Assembly (NCBI GenBank): GCA_002293185.1
Contig: DBCS01000010.1
Location: 38,708 to 102,707 of the forward strand
From: Flavobacteriales bacterium UBA952
GTDB lineage: Bacteria; Bacteroidota; Bacteroidia; Flavobacteriales_D; Crocinitomicaceae
Length of the DNA stretch: 64,000 nucleotides
Direction of reading: 5' to 3'
Part shown: in pieces, positions 27,010 to 34,996 of the stretch
Numbering within the stretch: position 1 is the stretch's first letter
How the letters are laid out: each line of letters opens with the position of its first letter
Notes under the pieces: model-generated
Databases searched by the model: none
What the model saw: only the letters and a program-made list of their open reading frames with translations
Told to the model about the DNA's origin: nothing
Made by a program: the position numbers and the translations under genes

Positions 27010-28143
27010 ATGCAATTACTGCGCACAGCCCTAAAATTCATTAAATTCGACAAGCCCAAGAGCGTAGGTGCTTTATTTGGCGTGATCATTTCTATCTTCT
27101 TGGTGGGCCAACAAACGGGTATTTTTACCTTTTTGACCAATGCCATGTGCTATTTTGTGCGGGTCAATGACGGCTATATTTGGGTCACGGACAACAAAAC
27201 TGAAAATGTCAATGCCTTGGCGCCTATCGATGTGCGCCTCGGTTTTGAAATGGAGAGCTTACCACATATTAAAAAAGCGCACCAATTTGTCATTGCAAAC
27301 GGCGCGGCGCGCTTTCCAGATGGCACTGCTGCAGGCCTGAGTATTGTCGGTGTAGAGTTACCCGAGTTCAATGGCATTCAACAAGATATTTTTTTTGATG
27401 GAAAGCCCCAAGACCTGATTTCGGATGGCGCACTATCTGTAGATTTTTTTGATACCAAAGCGCTTGGAAACCCCAAAAAAGGCGACTACTTTGAAGTCAA
27501 CAACAAACAAGTGCGCATTGCTGCACTCACCAAAGGCGCACGATCCTTCGGAGGGGGGCTTATCTCCTACACCACCATTGACCGTGCTCGTTTTTTAGGT
27601 AATGTTGCCAACTCCAAAACTTCCGCTTTTTTAGTAGAGGTCGACGATACTAAAAACATGCAAAAAGTGGTCCGATCAATCAATGCAAACATTCCTGGCG
27701 TCAAAGCCTGGATGCCCACCGAGTTCAAGAACCAAACCATTCTCACGGTCCTGAAGTCCAGTGGAATTGCCTTTTCTTTTGGAACGCTCATTGTTTTTGC
27801 ACTCATTTCAGGCTTCATTATTATAGGGCTTACCCTCTACTCCGCTGCTATTGACCGCATCAAAGACTACGGAACACTCAAAGCCATAGGCGCCACCAAC
27901 GGTTACATCCGCAAACTGATTTTAATGCAAGCCACACTTTATGCTATTGTTGGTTTTCTAATAGGTTACGCGCTCATTGAAGGTTTCCGAAATGGAATTG
28001 CCAATGCCGGAACTTTATTCACGTTTTCACCAGCCATCAAATTTGGCTTCTTTGTCATTACGGCGGTTATTAGTATTTCTGGAACGCTGTTCGCCATTAG
28101 GCGCATCACCAAACTAGAGCCTGCATCGGTGTTTAGGAATTAA
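27010..28143 (+). CDS. ABC transporter permease (FtsX/DevC-like)
   Basis: A 377-residue permease with one N-terminal helix, a large periplasmic domain (residues about 45-255) and three C-terminal helices, ending RRITKLEPASVFRN, a common ending of FtsX/DevC permeases. The segment YGTLKAIGATNGYIRKLILM is the FtsX coupling-helix signature. It follows the adaptor gene by 3 bp. Confidence 0.9.
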   Translation: MQLLRTALKFIKFDKPKSVGALFGVIISIFLVGQQTGIFTFLTNAMCYFVRVNDGYIWVTDNKTENVNALAPIDVRLGFEMESLPHIKKAHQFVIANGAARFPDGTAAGLSIVGVELPEFNGIQQDIFFDGKPQDLISDGALSVDFFDTKALGNPKKGDYFEVNNKQVRIAALTKGARSFGGGLISYTTIDRARFLGNVANSKTSAFLVEVDDTKNMQKVVRSINANIPGVKAWMPTEFKNQTILTVLKSSGIAFSFGTLIVFALISGFIIIGLTLYSAAIDRIKDYGTLKAIGATNGYIRKLILMQATLYAIVGFLIGYALIEGFRNGIANAGTLFTFSPAIKFGFFVITAVISISGTLFAIRRITKLEPASVFRN

Positions 28144-28163
28144 TCCCAAATAAAGAATTTAAC

Positions 28164-28171
28164 TACTTTTG
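28164..28171 (+). promoter_or_regulatory. Putative -7 box for rluF
   Basis: TACTTTTG matches TAnnTTTG and lies 15 bp upstream of the rluF ATG at 28187, suggesting rluF has its own promoter. Confidence 0.5.
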
Positions 28172-28186
28172 AGGCCAATAACCCTA

Positions 28187-28915
28187 ATGGAAGCAAACGA
28201 CGGCATACGCATTAACAAATACCTCAGCGAAGTTGGTTATTGTTCAAGAAGAGCAGCAGACCAACTCATAGAACGCGGGCGGGTCAAGATCAATGGAAAC
28301 ATTCCCGAAATGGGAACTAAAGTGCTGCCCGGTGACCAAGTCACTGTAGACGACGAACCCATTGGTAAGCCACAAGAAGAATTCATCTATATTGCTTTTA
28401 ATAAACCAGTAGGTATTGTCTGCACCACTGACCACGTCCGCGAGAAAGACAACATTATTGACTACATCAATTATCCGAAGCGAATTTTCCCAATTGGACG
28501 TCTTGACAAGCCGAGCGAAGGCCTCATTTTCTTGACCAATGATGGCGATATCGTCAATAAAATACTCAGGGCTCGCAATAACCACGAAAAAGAATATTCA
28601 GTGACAGTCAATAAGCCCGTGACCAAAGACTTCATTCAAAAAATGGGCAATGGCATTCCGATCCTAGGGACCCGCACCCGCAAATGCTTTGTCAAGCAAA
28701 CGGGCAGCCACACTTTTACCATCATTCTAACGCAGGGCCTCAACCGCCAAATTCGCCGCATGTGTGAGTCACTAGACTACCGTGTGGCCAAACTCAAGCG
28801 CGTCCGCATCATGAATATTAAGCTTGACGTACCCGTAGGGCAATGGCGCTACCTCAATGAAGACGAAATATGGATGATTCAATCCATGGTGGCCGATAGC
28901 ACGAAGGAGGTTTAA
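28187..28915 (+). CDS. rluF: 23S rRNA pseudouridine synthase RluF-type
   Basis: A 242-residue pseudouridine synthase. An N-terminal S4 domain (IRINKYLSEVGYCSRRAA) binds rRNA; the catalytic Asp is in PIGRLDKPSEGLIFLTNDGD. The C-terminal block GLNRQIRRMCESLDYRVAKL is typical of RluF/RluB. Its last 182 bp, including the stop codon, are repeated identically at 34812-34993. The gene is complete. ATG at 28187 fits a nearby -7 box. Confidence 0.92.
   Translation: MEANDGIRINKYLSEVGYCSRRAADQLIERGRVKINGNIPEMGTKVLPGDQVTVDDEPIGKPQEEFIYIAFNKPVGIVCTTDHVREKDNIIDYINYPKRIFPIGRLDKPSEGLIFLTNDGDIVNKILRARNNHEKEYSVTVNKPVTKDFIQKMGNGIPILGTRTRKCFVKQTGSHTFTIILTQGLNRQIRRMCESLDYRVAKLKRVRIMNIKLDVPVGQWRYLNEDEIWMIQSMVADSTKEV
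28734..28915 (+). repeat. 182-bp direct repeat, copy 1 (rluF 3' end)
   Basis: By base-by-base comparison this segment is identical to 34812-34993, with no mismatch. It covers the last 60 codons of rluF and ends at the stop codon. Flanks differ on both sides. Confidence 0.97.
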
Positions 28916-30816
28916 AGACACTTGGTTCGTTTTTCATTCAGGATATTTAAATCTGAAGTCAACAATTCACTTGGACTGATATTCCCTTTACTAATTAGGA
29001 GATCAAATTTCTCAATAAGTTCACAAGTATTAATTTCTTTTACATTTTGGATCACATCATGTTTTATCAGTAAAACATAGAGATCAGCCAGTAGATAAGG
29101 ATCTTTTGAATTCTTTTCTAGGATTGCAATGACGTTAAAGAGATCAGAAATAAAAAGATTTCTCGTCTTTTTAGAATTTGAAAACAATACTTGTTTAAAA
29201 GCGGCAATTCTCATGCTATTTTGCACGTCGGCCGCATATAATTCCATTTTTTTTACCGCCGCTTTGCATTGTTCGGTGTTTGATAGATTTAGATATAACA
29301 GTGCTTGAATATAGTTCAGTTCATTGATATTGGGGTACCTAGCAACAAGCTCATTACACAACATTAATCTAGTCTCAAAGGAGGCCGAATCTATTGAAAA
29401 CACAATATAATTAAACACACAACTCCAATATTGACCATCTGAACCTTGAGCTATCTGGTTGACAATATTTTGATAATCAACCTTAAAATACTGGTGATGC
29501 AACGCTCTAATTCCCGAATTCTGAAGGAGAATTTCAGTTATATAATTGTCATTGTATGACCCAGGTATAGTTGAGTTGTCAAGTAATTTCCCTTCAGGTG
29601 TATAGAGATAATTGTTTTTCGTCTTGATATACAGCACATTTGAATGAATGCTACGAAAATCAGAAATACTGTCAAAAACAATTTGGTTATTTTTTGCATC
29701 AAAAATTACGTTATACTGTGGTGCAATATTATAAACCGCCAGAGTATCATTTAATTTAAAAACCTCTTTTTTTAGTGTCTCAAAAAAACTCAAGATGTAA
29801 TAATTAGAATCTGTCTTTAAACTAAATCCGTATGGGAGATATTCACTTCCTTCTCCTGACGCACTTATACTTCCTGCTGGTAGTCCAAGCATATTGATGT
29901 CTTTGAGATGAGGCAAAGAATAACTACTGAATCCCCCTTCCACAAAATAAGTTAATATAGTAGATCCATTATAATAAAGCTCAGGAACATAATATTTATT
30001 ATACATTCTATCTACATGCTCAACTAATTCACCGCGTTTATTATAGAATAAACAGGCATAATTAAAAGCACTTGTGGTATCCTCATTTCTCGAAAGAAAA
30101 TAACTTTGAATATCATCTAAAATTAAGGAGTCGGTGGTGTAATCAACCAATTGTATTTTGGAATCTTTTTTAATCAATAAATGTTTAGACCATGTATCCG
30201 GTATACTTAAAATTGAATCTGCTTTGATTTCTTTAATAATCTCCTCAGAAATTAAATTATGTAATTCATAGGTATTTGATTTTTTATTTGATTTAATAAA
30301 ATACCGCTGTTCTGAGTAGTCGCCGTATAAACCTTGGTGAAATAAGAGCGGTTTTTCTGTCGTATAGACAAAATAAGGAATCCAAGAGTATGAGTCTTGG
30401 ATTTCCGTGCTGTAAACTAAATAACCGTCCTTGTTTTTTGCAAGAAAACCAAAACCGTCATATTCAATTATTGTATCAATTTTATCAATTGGCAAGAAAT
30501 AAACCTCGTTATTATAGTCCAAACTATAATTATAATAATCGCTCAATAAATCCAAACGTGAAAAAACCCAATTACTATCGCTTTTCCACACATATAGAGA
30601 TCCAGTTGTAAGTACGTATGTTAAATCTTTATTAATAAGAATAGGCTCTCCTAAATCATTATATATTTCTACTTCAATATGAAATCTTTTTCCAACACTA
30701 TCTAACACCTCTATTTTCGGCGTTGAAAAATCATTGATCTGATAAAGCTGAGCATCAGAATCAAAAGCGCTAAGAATAATGATCAAACTTACAAGGATCG
30801 TGCGGTATAAATACAT
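28912..30816 (-). CDS. Exported protein of unknown function, possibly C-terminally cut
   Basis: A 634-residue protein with a Sec signal peptide (LVSLIIILSAFDSDAQ). Residues about 25-450 are rich in short beta-strand segments with Tyr/Asn/Asp turns, suggesting a beta-propeller-like fold; residues about 470-630 look helical and TPR-like (LNYIQALLYLNLSNTEQCKA). I recognise no family. The stop codon lies within the rluF repeat, so the natural C-terminus may have been lost at the island edge. It follows the repeat-protein gene by about 20 bp on the same strand. Confidence 0.75.
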   Translation of the reverse strand: MYLYRTILVSLIIILSAFDSDAQLYQINDFSTPKIEVLDSVGKRFHIEVEIYNDLGEPILINKDLTYVLTTGSLYVWKSDSNWVFSRLDLLSDYYNYSLDYNNEVYFLPIDKIDTIIEYDGFGFLAKNKDGYLVYSTEIQDSYSWIPYFVYTTEKPLLFHQGLYGDYSEQRYFIKSNKKSNTYELHNLISEEIIKEIKADSILSIPDTWSKHLLIKKDSKIQLVDYTTDSLILDDIQSYFLSRNEDTTSAFNYACLFYNKRGELVEHVDRMYNKYYVPELYYNGSTILTYFVEGGFSSYSLPHLKDINMLGLPAGSISASGEGSEYLPYGFSLKTDSNYYILSFFETLKKEVFKLNDTLAVYNIAPQYNVIFDAKNNQIVFDSISDFRSIHSNVLYIKTKNNYLYTPEGKLLDNSTIPGSYNDNYITEILLQNSGIRALHHQYFKVDYQNIVNQIAQGSDGQYWSCVFNYIVFSIDSASFETRLMLCNELVARYPNINELNYIQALLYLNLSNTEQCKAAVKKMELYAADVQNSMRIAAFKQVLFSNSKKTRNLFISDLFNVIAILEKNSKDPYLLADLYVLLIKHDVIQNVKEINTCELIEKFDLLISKGNISPSELLTSDLNILNEKRTKCL

Positions 30817-30838
30817 AATTATACTTTAGAAGAAGGGA

Positions 30839-31315
30839 TTAATAAGAGTACTGTACAGCATGCCAGATGGCTACAAATTCCTGGATGGTTGCATAACCGC
30901 TAATTGTAAAACTTATATCCCCAGAGTAACTAGAGCTTCCTGTGTATACTTTACCGTCTCTAATCGTAGCGATAATGTCACCGCTATAGGATGAAGTTCC
31001 TTTGTAAATTTTGCCATCTCTTATCGTCATGATGATATCACCACTATACGATGAGCTCCCTTTATAGACTTTTCCATCAGTAACATTGTATAATATGTCA
31101 CCACTGTAAGATGACGTACCTTTAAAAATATTTTTTCCGTTAACGTTACAAATCACGTCACCACTGTAAGAAGAAGTCTTTTTATATACCTTTCCACTCG
31201 AAATATTACAAATTACATCACCACTGTAAGTTGATGTTCCCTTATAAACTTTCACTTGAGCATTAATTTGACTCGAAATGAAAATTATTAAACTGATCAA
31301 AAGATATTGTCTCAT
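30839..31315 (-). CDS. Exported protein of six 20-residue YSGD repeats
   Basis: About 158 residues with a signal peptide (LLISLIIFISSQINAQ). The mature protein is almost wholly six copies of a 20-residue unit with pattern KVYKGTSSYSGDIIxTIRDG, likely two beta strands per unit joined by the YSGD turn, followed by a short C-terminal tail (EFVAIWHAVQYSY). A solenoid or closed beta fold is likely. ATG at 31315 begins the signal peptide; starts further upstream add a charged stretch that overlaps the next gene. Function unknown. Confidence 0.75.
   Translation of the reverse strand: MRQYLLISLIIFISSQINAQVKVYKGTSTYSGDVICNISSGKVYKKTSSYSGDVICNVNGKNIFKGTSSYSGDILYNVTDGKVYKGSSSYSGDIIMTIRDGKIYKGTSSYSGDIIATIRDGKVYTGSSSYSGDISFTISGYATIQEFVAIWHAVQYSY
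30896..31252 (-). repeat. Six tandem coding repeats of about 60 bp
   Basis: Imperfect tandem units encoding the 20-residue YSGD repeats. The core TCACCACTGTAAGATGA-like stretch recurs once per unit on the plus strand. Units stay in frame (57-63 bp). Confidence 0.8.
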
Positions 31316-31394
31316 TTTTCCATACTTAAAATTCCTCCTACTCTTTGGATTTTCGGAAACCTCCATTTTATATTCTGATTTTTCTAAATTCCAA

Positions 31395-33176
31395 TTAATC
31401 TGCAACACAGCGGATGGTGCTCATTGAAGTCGAATTGTAATCTTGATAAAATGATCTTTTTAATTCATGATCATTTTTACCATGTTTCCATTCTTTTGAT
31501 TTTGGGTTGCCAATTCCCCAAACTGAAATACCGGATTTATCCAGATAACTTATTCCTGCCAAGGTAGCCGGAATTGGGTTTCCTCTTTTATCTGAGATTA
31601 AATAATTACTATGCTGGCCCAAATTGAATTGATATTGATTTGCAAAAATTTGCGAACCATTGTCTTCGAGCAGTAAATACAAAATTTGCTCTTTGCTATT
31701 TTTTAGTCTTACGTTGCTAATTTCAATTTTCTTTAGTGCTAATTCAGGATAATCTTCGTCAGAAAAGCTCGTATACGGCAAAACAAATGGGATACTAAAA
31801 AAGAATCCGCTGAAATCTTCCAAAAGCGAAAACAACCCACTAGTTGCATGAAAACGACCTTTAGTAATGGGAAAAGCAGTATACTGTAATTTAATTTCTG
31901 GATCTAGAAATTTTTCAGTAGCAGCTTGGAAAGCACTTGAATCCAATATTTCTGAACTGAGGTCAATAGAATTGTTATCCCTTTCAGTACTTTGGATAGT
32001 TTTGTTCGGTTGCCAATATTTCTTTGGTAAAAGGATTTTTTTAGTTACCACAGTCAGATTTGCATTATTTGGGTTGTACTCGTAAACATAGCCCTCGGTA
32101 TCGACATACATATTCGGATTTGAAGTATATTTATGGGCAAGTTGCTCAATTTGCTTGTTTTGTTTGTTCACGGTTTTCCAGCCAGCAATGGGCCCCGCCA
32201 ACAATGCGTCAGCAGACAACGCAAATGCATCAATAACTACCGTTGTTGCAGCCAATGTAAGATCAAGGCCAAAAGCCGCAGACCACAGTGCCACTTGGGC
32301 AGCACCCACCACAGGTACAATTAATGGTGCTAAAACACTTGGATACACCTTGTATTTTACCCTGTTGCGAATTATTACTTGAAAACCGTAAGGATTGATT
32401 TCATTATACAAAACTTCGATATCCTTGACAGTCGGAACATGATATCCTTGAGGACACATTCGTGCATCGGAAAGTGCATAGCTATTGTACAAATAACCTT
32501 CATCTTTTTTATATACTACACCAGGAGCAGTAGATAGCAACCATTGTGCCTCGGTAAGCTCAGGAATTGCCTTTCCATCATTGAAAACACTCGATACTAA
32601 ATCATGGTCTAGCCAGCGCTGTTTGCCTATTTGGATGGTTTTGTAGATCTGACCCCCAGCATCTACAACCTCAGTAGCGTCGAGATATCTTTTAGAAACA
32701 AAGAACCTACCGTCAGACCCTAATCTATTGTGTAAAGTATCTACAAAAAGAACTTCATCATAGGTCAGCACAAGTTGACGCCCTGTTGAATCAGCCTCTC
32801 CTAAGACATTGAATCTTCTGATTTTGTCGTTGAGTTCGGTAAAGGTTGAAAGTTCAAAATTATCTTCGTCTTCTTTAACAACAATAAATGACACCTCATT
32901 ATTGTCGTTAGGCACCAATTCTATGTTGATTTTCTCAGACCAAAAACCATCACTCCAAGGGACAATTGAACCGTCTATTCGATTGGTACTAATTTTTTCA
33001 CCACTGAAATATTCGCGCAAGATGAAATTCCCGGCCGTCCAATCAGAAACTGAGGTCTGTTTGAAATCTAAAGAAAATAGATAACGGTTGTTATTAAAGT
33101 AAATAGTTTTAGAAACTCCTTGGCTAGATGCAATGAAGCTTAGAATTAACATTATTGAAAATAGAATGGTGCGCAT
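31395..33176 (-). CDS. Exported FISUMP-domain protein
   Basis: A 593-residue protein with a signal peptide (LFSIMLILSFIASSQG). A FISUMP (Fibrobacter succinogenes major paralogous) domain is visible: residues about 170-262 contain GQIYKTIQIGKQRWLDHDL, FNDGKAIP and ARMCPQGYHVPTVKDIEVL; the closing part, GISVWGIGNP...STIRCVAD, is at 545-593. Between them is an unusual insertion of about 260 residues that includes an Ala/Gly-rich hydrophobic segment at about 281-331. FISUMP proteins are surface or exported; their exact role is unclear. Confidence 0.82.
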   Translation of the reverse strand: MRTILFSIMLILSFIASSQGVSKTIYFNNNRYLFSLDFKQTSVSDWTAGNFILREYFSGEKISTNRIDGSIVPWSDGFWSEKINIELVPNDNNEVSFIVVKEDEDNFELSTFTELNDKIRRFNVLGEADSTGRQLVLTYDEVLFVDTLHNRLGSDGRFFVSKRYLDATEVVDAGGQIYKTIQIGKQRWLDHDLVSSVFNDGKAIPELTEAQWLLSTAPGVVYKKDEGYLYNSYALSDARMCPQGYHVPTVKDIEVLYNEINPYGFQVIIRNRVKYKVYPSVLAPLIVPVVGAAQVALWSAAFGLDLTLAATTVVIDAFALSADALLAGPIAGWKTVNKQNKQIEQLAHKYTSNPNMYVDTEGYVYEYNPNNANLTVVTKKILLPKKYWQPNKTIQSTERDNNSIDLSSEILDSSAFQAATEKFLDPEIKLQYTAFPITKGRFHATSGLFSLLEDFSGFFFSIPFVLPYTSFSDEDYPELALKKIEISNVRLKNSKEQILYLLLEDNGSQIFANQYQFNLGQHSNYLISDKRGNPIPATLAGISYLDKSGISVWGIGNPKSKEWKHGKNDHELKRSFYQDYNSTSMSTIRCVAD

Positions 33177-33199
33177 ACAGTTATTTTTATGAGTAGAAA

Positions 33200-33241
33200 T
33201 TTAATTTAAATTAAAGTGACATATTGATACATTTTGATACA
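33200..33241. promoter_or_regulatory. Possible operator: 16-bp palindrome and two TTGATACA repeats
   Basis: Positions 33200-33215 form a perfect palindrome (TTTAATTTAAATTAAA). Positions 33224-33231 and 33234-33241 are the same 8-mer TTGATACA, spaced exactly 10 bp, one helical turn. They lie between the divergent FISUMP and regulator genes, directly upstream of the regulator's putative -33 box. Confidence 0.45.
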
Positions 33242-33243
33242 AG

Positions 33244-33276
33244 TTTGTTTCATGTTGTGAAGAAGGGCTACTTTTA
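33244..33276 (+). promoter_or_regulatory. Putative promoter of the island regulator gene
   Basis: TTTG at 33244-33247, 21 bp, then TACTTTTA at 33269-33276 (one mismatch to TAnnTTTG), 18 bp before the start codon. Confidence 0.45.
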
Positions 33277-33294
33277 ATTGCGTAATTATTTAAA

Positions 33295-34578
33295 ATGATG
33301 CAACTTGAATTATTAAAAAGTACTGTTGCTCGTCAGTTTGGACGCCCGATTTTAAACCGACCTGACTGTGAGCAGCTCAGCCAAGACATTTTTGAAAAGT
33401 TACATCTGCATATCAGCTATAATACAATTAGGCGATTCTTTTCACTTGCGGACCATCAAAAACACAATGCATCACGTGCTACCTTGACAATTCTTGCCCA
33501 ATACGTTGGATATAAAAGTTTTCAATCATTTAATGTTGTTGCAAAAAATATAGACCCAACTCTCAAAATTCAGGAGTTTCTTATTCAGATCCAATTTTCA
33601 AATACCATCTCGTCTGAAAACACAAAACAATTAATTCAAAATATAAATGAGCAACACTTGCTATCAACATTGTTACCTGGGTTAATATTTACAGCCTTTC
33701 AAAAAAACGATCGCGCATTTTTAGAGCAATTCTTTACCCTTGATAAGTTATTTGACAATAGCAATTACTTACAATACGAACTATTTTTTGCTTTGCAACT
33801 CATTGGCCTTCAAATAAGGGAGCAAAGCAACTTACAGAAGCGTCTTTGGGAGGTTTGGTCTCAACAAACCAATGGTAGGTTTTTTTATTTTGAATTATTC
33901 GTCGATATGGATTTTCTGATAGTTTCACATCACAAAGCCATTGAGCACTATTTGTTATACTCACGTTCAGCACAAGATATTATTTTTGCAGAAAGCTTAT
34001 TGTGCTGGAAAGCCCTTTGGTTAAATGATAAAGAAACCCTAGAACGAAGCATCAAAAAACTTGAATCTCATGTATTAACCAAAACAATTCATCCTATACC
34101 AAGTGCACGTTTATACAATTGTTTGCTTGTTTTTTACAAAAAGCAAGCTCAACAATCCAAATATTTAAAATTAATTTTCGAGATTAAACGTGAGTTAGTA
34201 TCTAGACAAACTGATATTGATCCATTTTTTTACTATTGGATTATTGAGGGATTAGTAATAGTCGGCGAATATGATTTGTGTCTGCAAATAATTGAAACTA
34301 TAGAAGATAATTGGTCTCAAGTAATGCAACGATTTTATAACCACGGAGCTCAAATAAAAACTCAAATCATTAAATGTCGCTGTTTGTATGCCCTAAACCA
34401 ACCAAAAAAAGCACAGCAAATTTTCAAGTTGATTGATTTAGAGAAATGCTATTCTTTTAGTCGCATTTACGATCAATTATTTCTACCCCCTGAATACCTG
34501 AATGGCCTAGCGAAACAAGGTCAACAACTTGGATACACAGATATGATGCGCATGTTAAATCAAAAATCTCCAAAATGA
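33295..34578 (+). CDS. Putative HTH-like regulator with helical C-terminal region
   Basis: A 427-residue cytoplasmic protein. The first 80 residues hold a pattern I associate with a Bacteroidota DNA-binding-type domain: DCEQLSQDIFEKLHLHIS, NTIRRFFSL, then ASRATLTILAQYVGYKSFQSF. The rest is alpha-helical and TPR-like. It is divergent from the three exported-protein genes and may control them; that is inference from position. Its stop overlaps the ATG of the broken lipoprotein gene (ATGA). Confidence 0.7.
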   Translation: MMQLELLKSTVARQFGRPILNRPDCEQLSQDIFEKLHLHISYNTIRRFFSLADHQKHNASRATLTILAQYVGYKSFQSFNVVAKNIDPTLKIQEFLIQIQFSNTISSENTKQLIQNINEQHLLSTLLPGLIFTAFQKNDRAFLEQFFTLDKLFDNSNYLQYELFFALQLIGLQIREQSNLQKRLWEVWSQQTNGRFFYFELFVDMDFLIVSHHKAIEHYLLYSRSAQDIIFAESLLCWKALWLNDKETLERSIKKLESHVLTKTIHPIPSARLYNCLLVFYKKQAQQSKYLKLIFEIKRELVSRQTDIDPFFYYWIIEGLVIVGEYDLCLQIIETIEDNWSQVMQRFYNHGAQIKTQIIKCRCLYALNQPKKAQQIFKLIDLEKCYSFSRIYDQLFLPPEYLNGLAKQGQQLGYTDMMRMLNQKSPK

Positions 34579-34993
34579 TAACGAAATCCGTAGCTTTTAT
34601 CGTACCCCTATTTCTTTACAGTTGACCTCCATCTGTAATGAAAAACCTCAACCAGTATTTGGACTCCAGATCATTAAAATACCAAATGAATTCCATGGCG
34701 AATTTTATAAAAAAAACAACCAAATCATAACAGACCAAAATAATATCGCCGATTCGTCCTTTTATTACCATCCTAAACTAACAATCGGACCCACCTCTAT
34801 TCATTGGTTTAAGGGCCTCAACCGCCAAATTCGCCGCATGTGTGAGTCACTAGACTACCGTGTGGCCAAACTCAAGCGCGTCCGCATCATGAATATTAAG
34901 CTTGACGTACCCGTAGGGCAATGGCGCTACCTCAATGAAGACGAAATATGGATGATTCAATCCATGGTGGCCGATAGCACGAAGGAGGTTTAA
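34575..34993 (+). pseudogene. Frameshifted lipoprotein remnant fused to the rluF tail
   Basis: From ATG 34575 the frame reads MITKSVAFIVPLFLYS and then hits TGA at 34623. One missing base in a Cys codon there would restore a lipobox (LYSC) and join it to the open frame that continues TSICNEKPQPVFGLQ. That second frame runs into the repeated rluF tail at 34812 in the rluF frame and ends at its stop, giving a chimeric open frame (34622-34993, TTG start). The original C-terminus of the lipoprotein is lost. A sequencing error at the lipobox is an alternative to a true frameshift. Confidence 0.55.
34812..34993 (+). repeat. 182-bp direct repeat, copy 2 (orphan rluF 3' end)
   Basis: Identical to 28734-28915. 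It lacks the S4 and catalytic domains and so is not a functional synthase. It ends 3 bp before the convergent M1 peptidase gene. Confidence 0.97.
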
Positions 34994-34996
34994 TTT

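Larger units (their letters stand above)
28916..34811. mobile_element. Putative inserted island bracketed by rluF 3' repeats
   Basis: This 5.9-kb stretch lies between two identical 182-bp copies of the rluF tail. It is visibly richer in A and T than its flanks. It holds three exported proteins on the minus strand, a divergent HTH-like regulator and a broken lipoprotein. No transposase, integrase or terminal inverted repeat was recognised. The copy next to the M1 peptidase gene probably marks the original rluF-peptidase junction, so the insertion restored rluF. The mechanism (single crossover of a circle carrying the rluF tail, or recombination after duplication) is inference. Confidence 0.6.

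Noticed and set aside
30896..31252. Regular repeats of about 60 bp that might be taken for a CRISPR array
   Set aside because: The units are contiguous, in frame and encode a repetitive protein with a signal peptide; there are no unique spacers or cas genes.
28916..34811. Insertion sequence or integrative element with its own recombinase
   Set aside because: No transposase, integrase or relaxase motif and no terminal inverted repeats were found; only the long direct repeat supports mobility.
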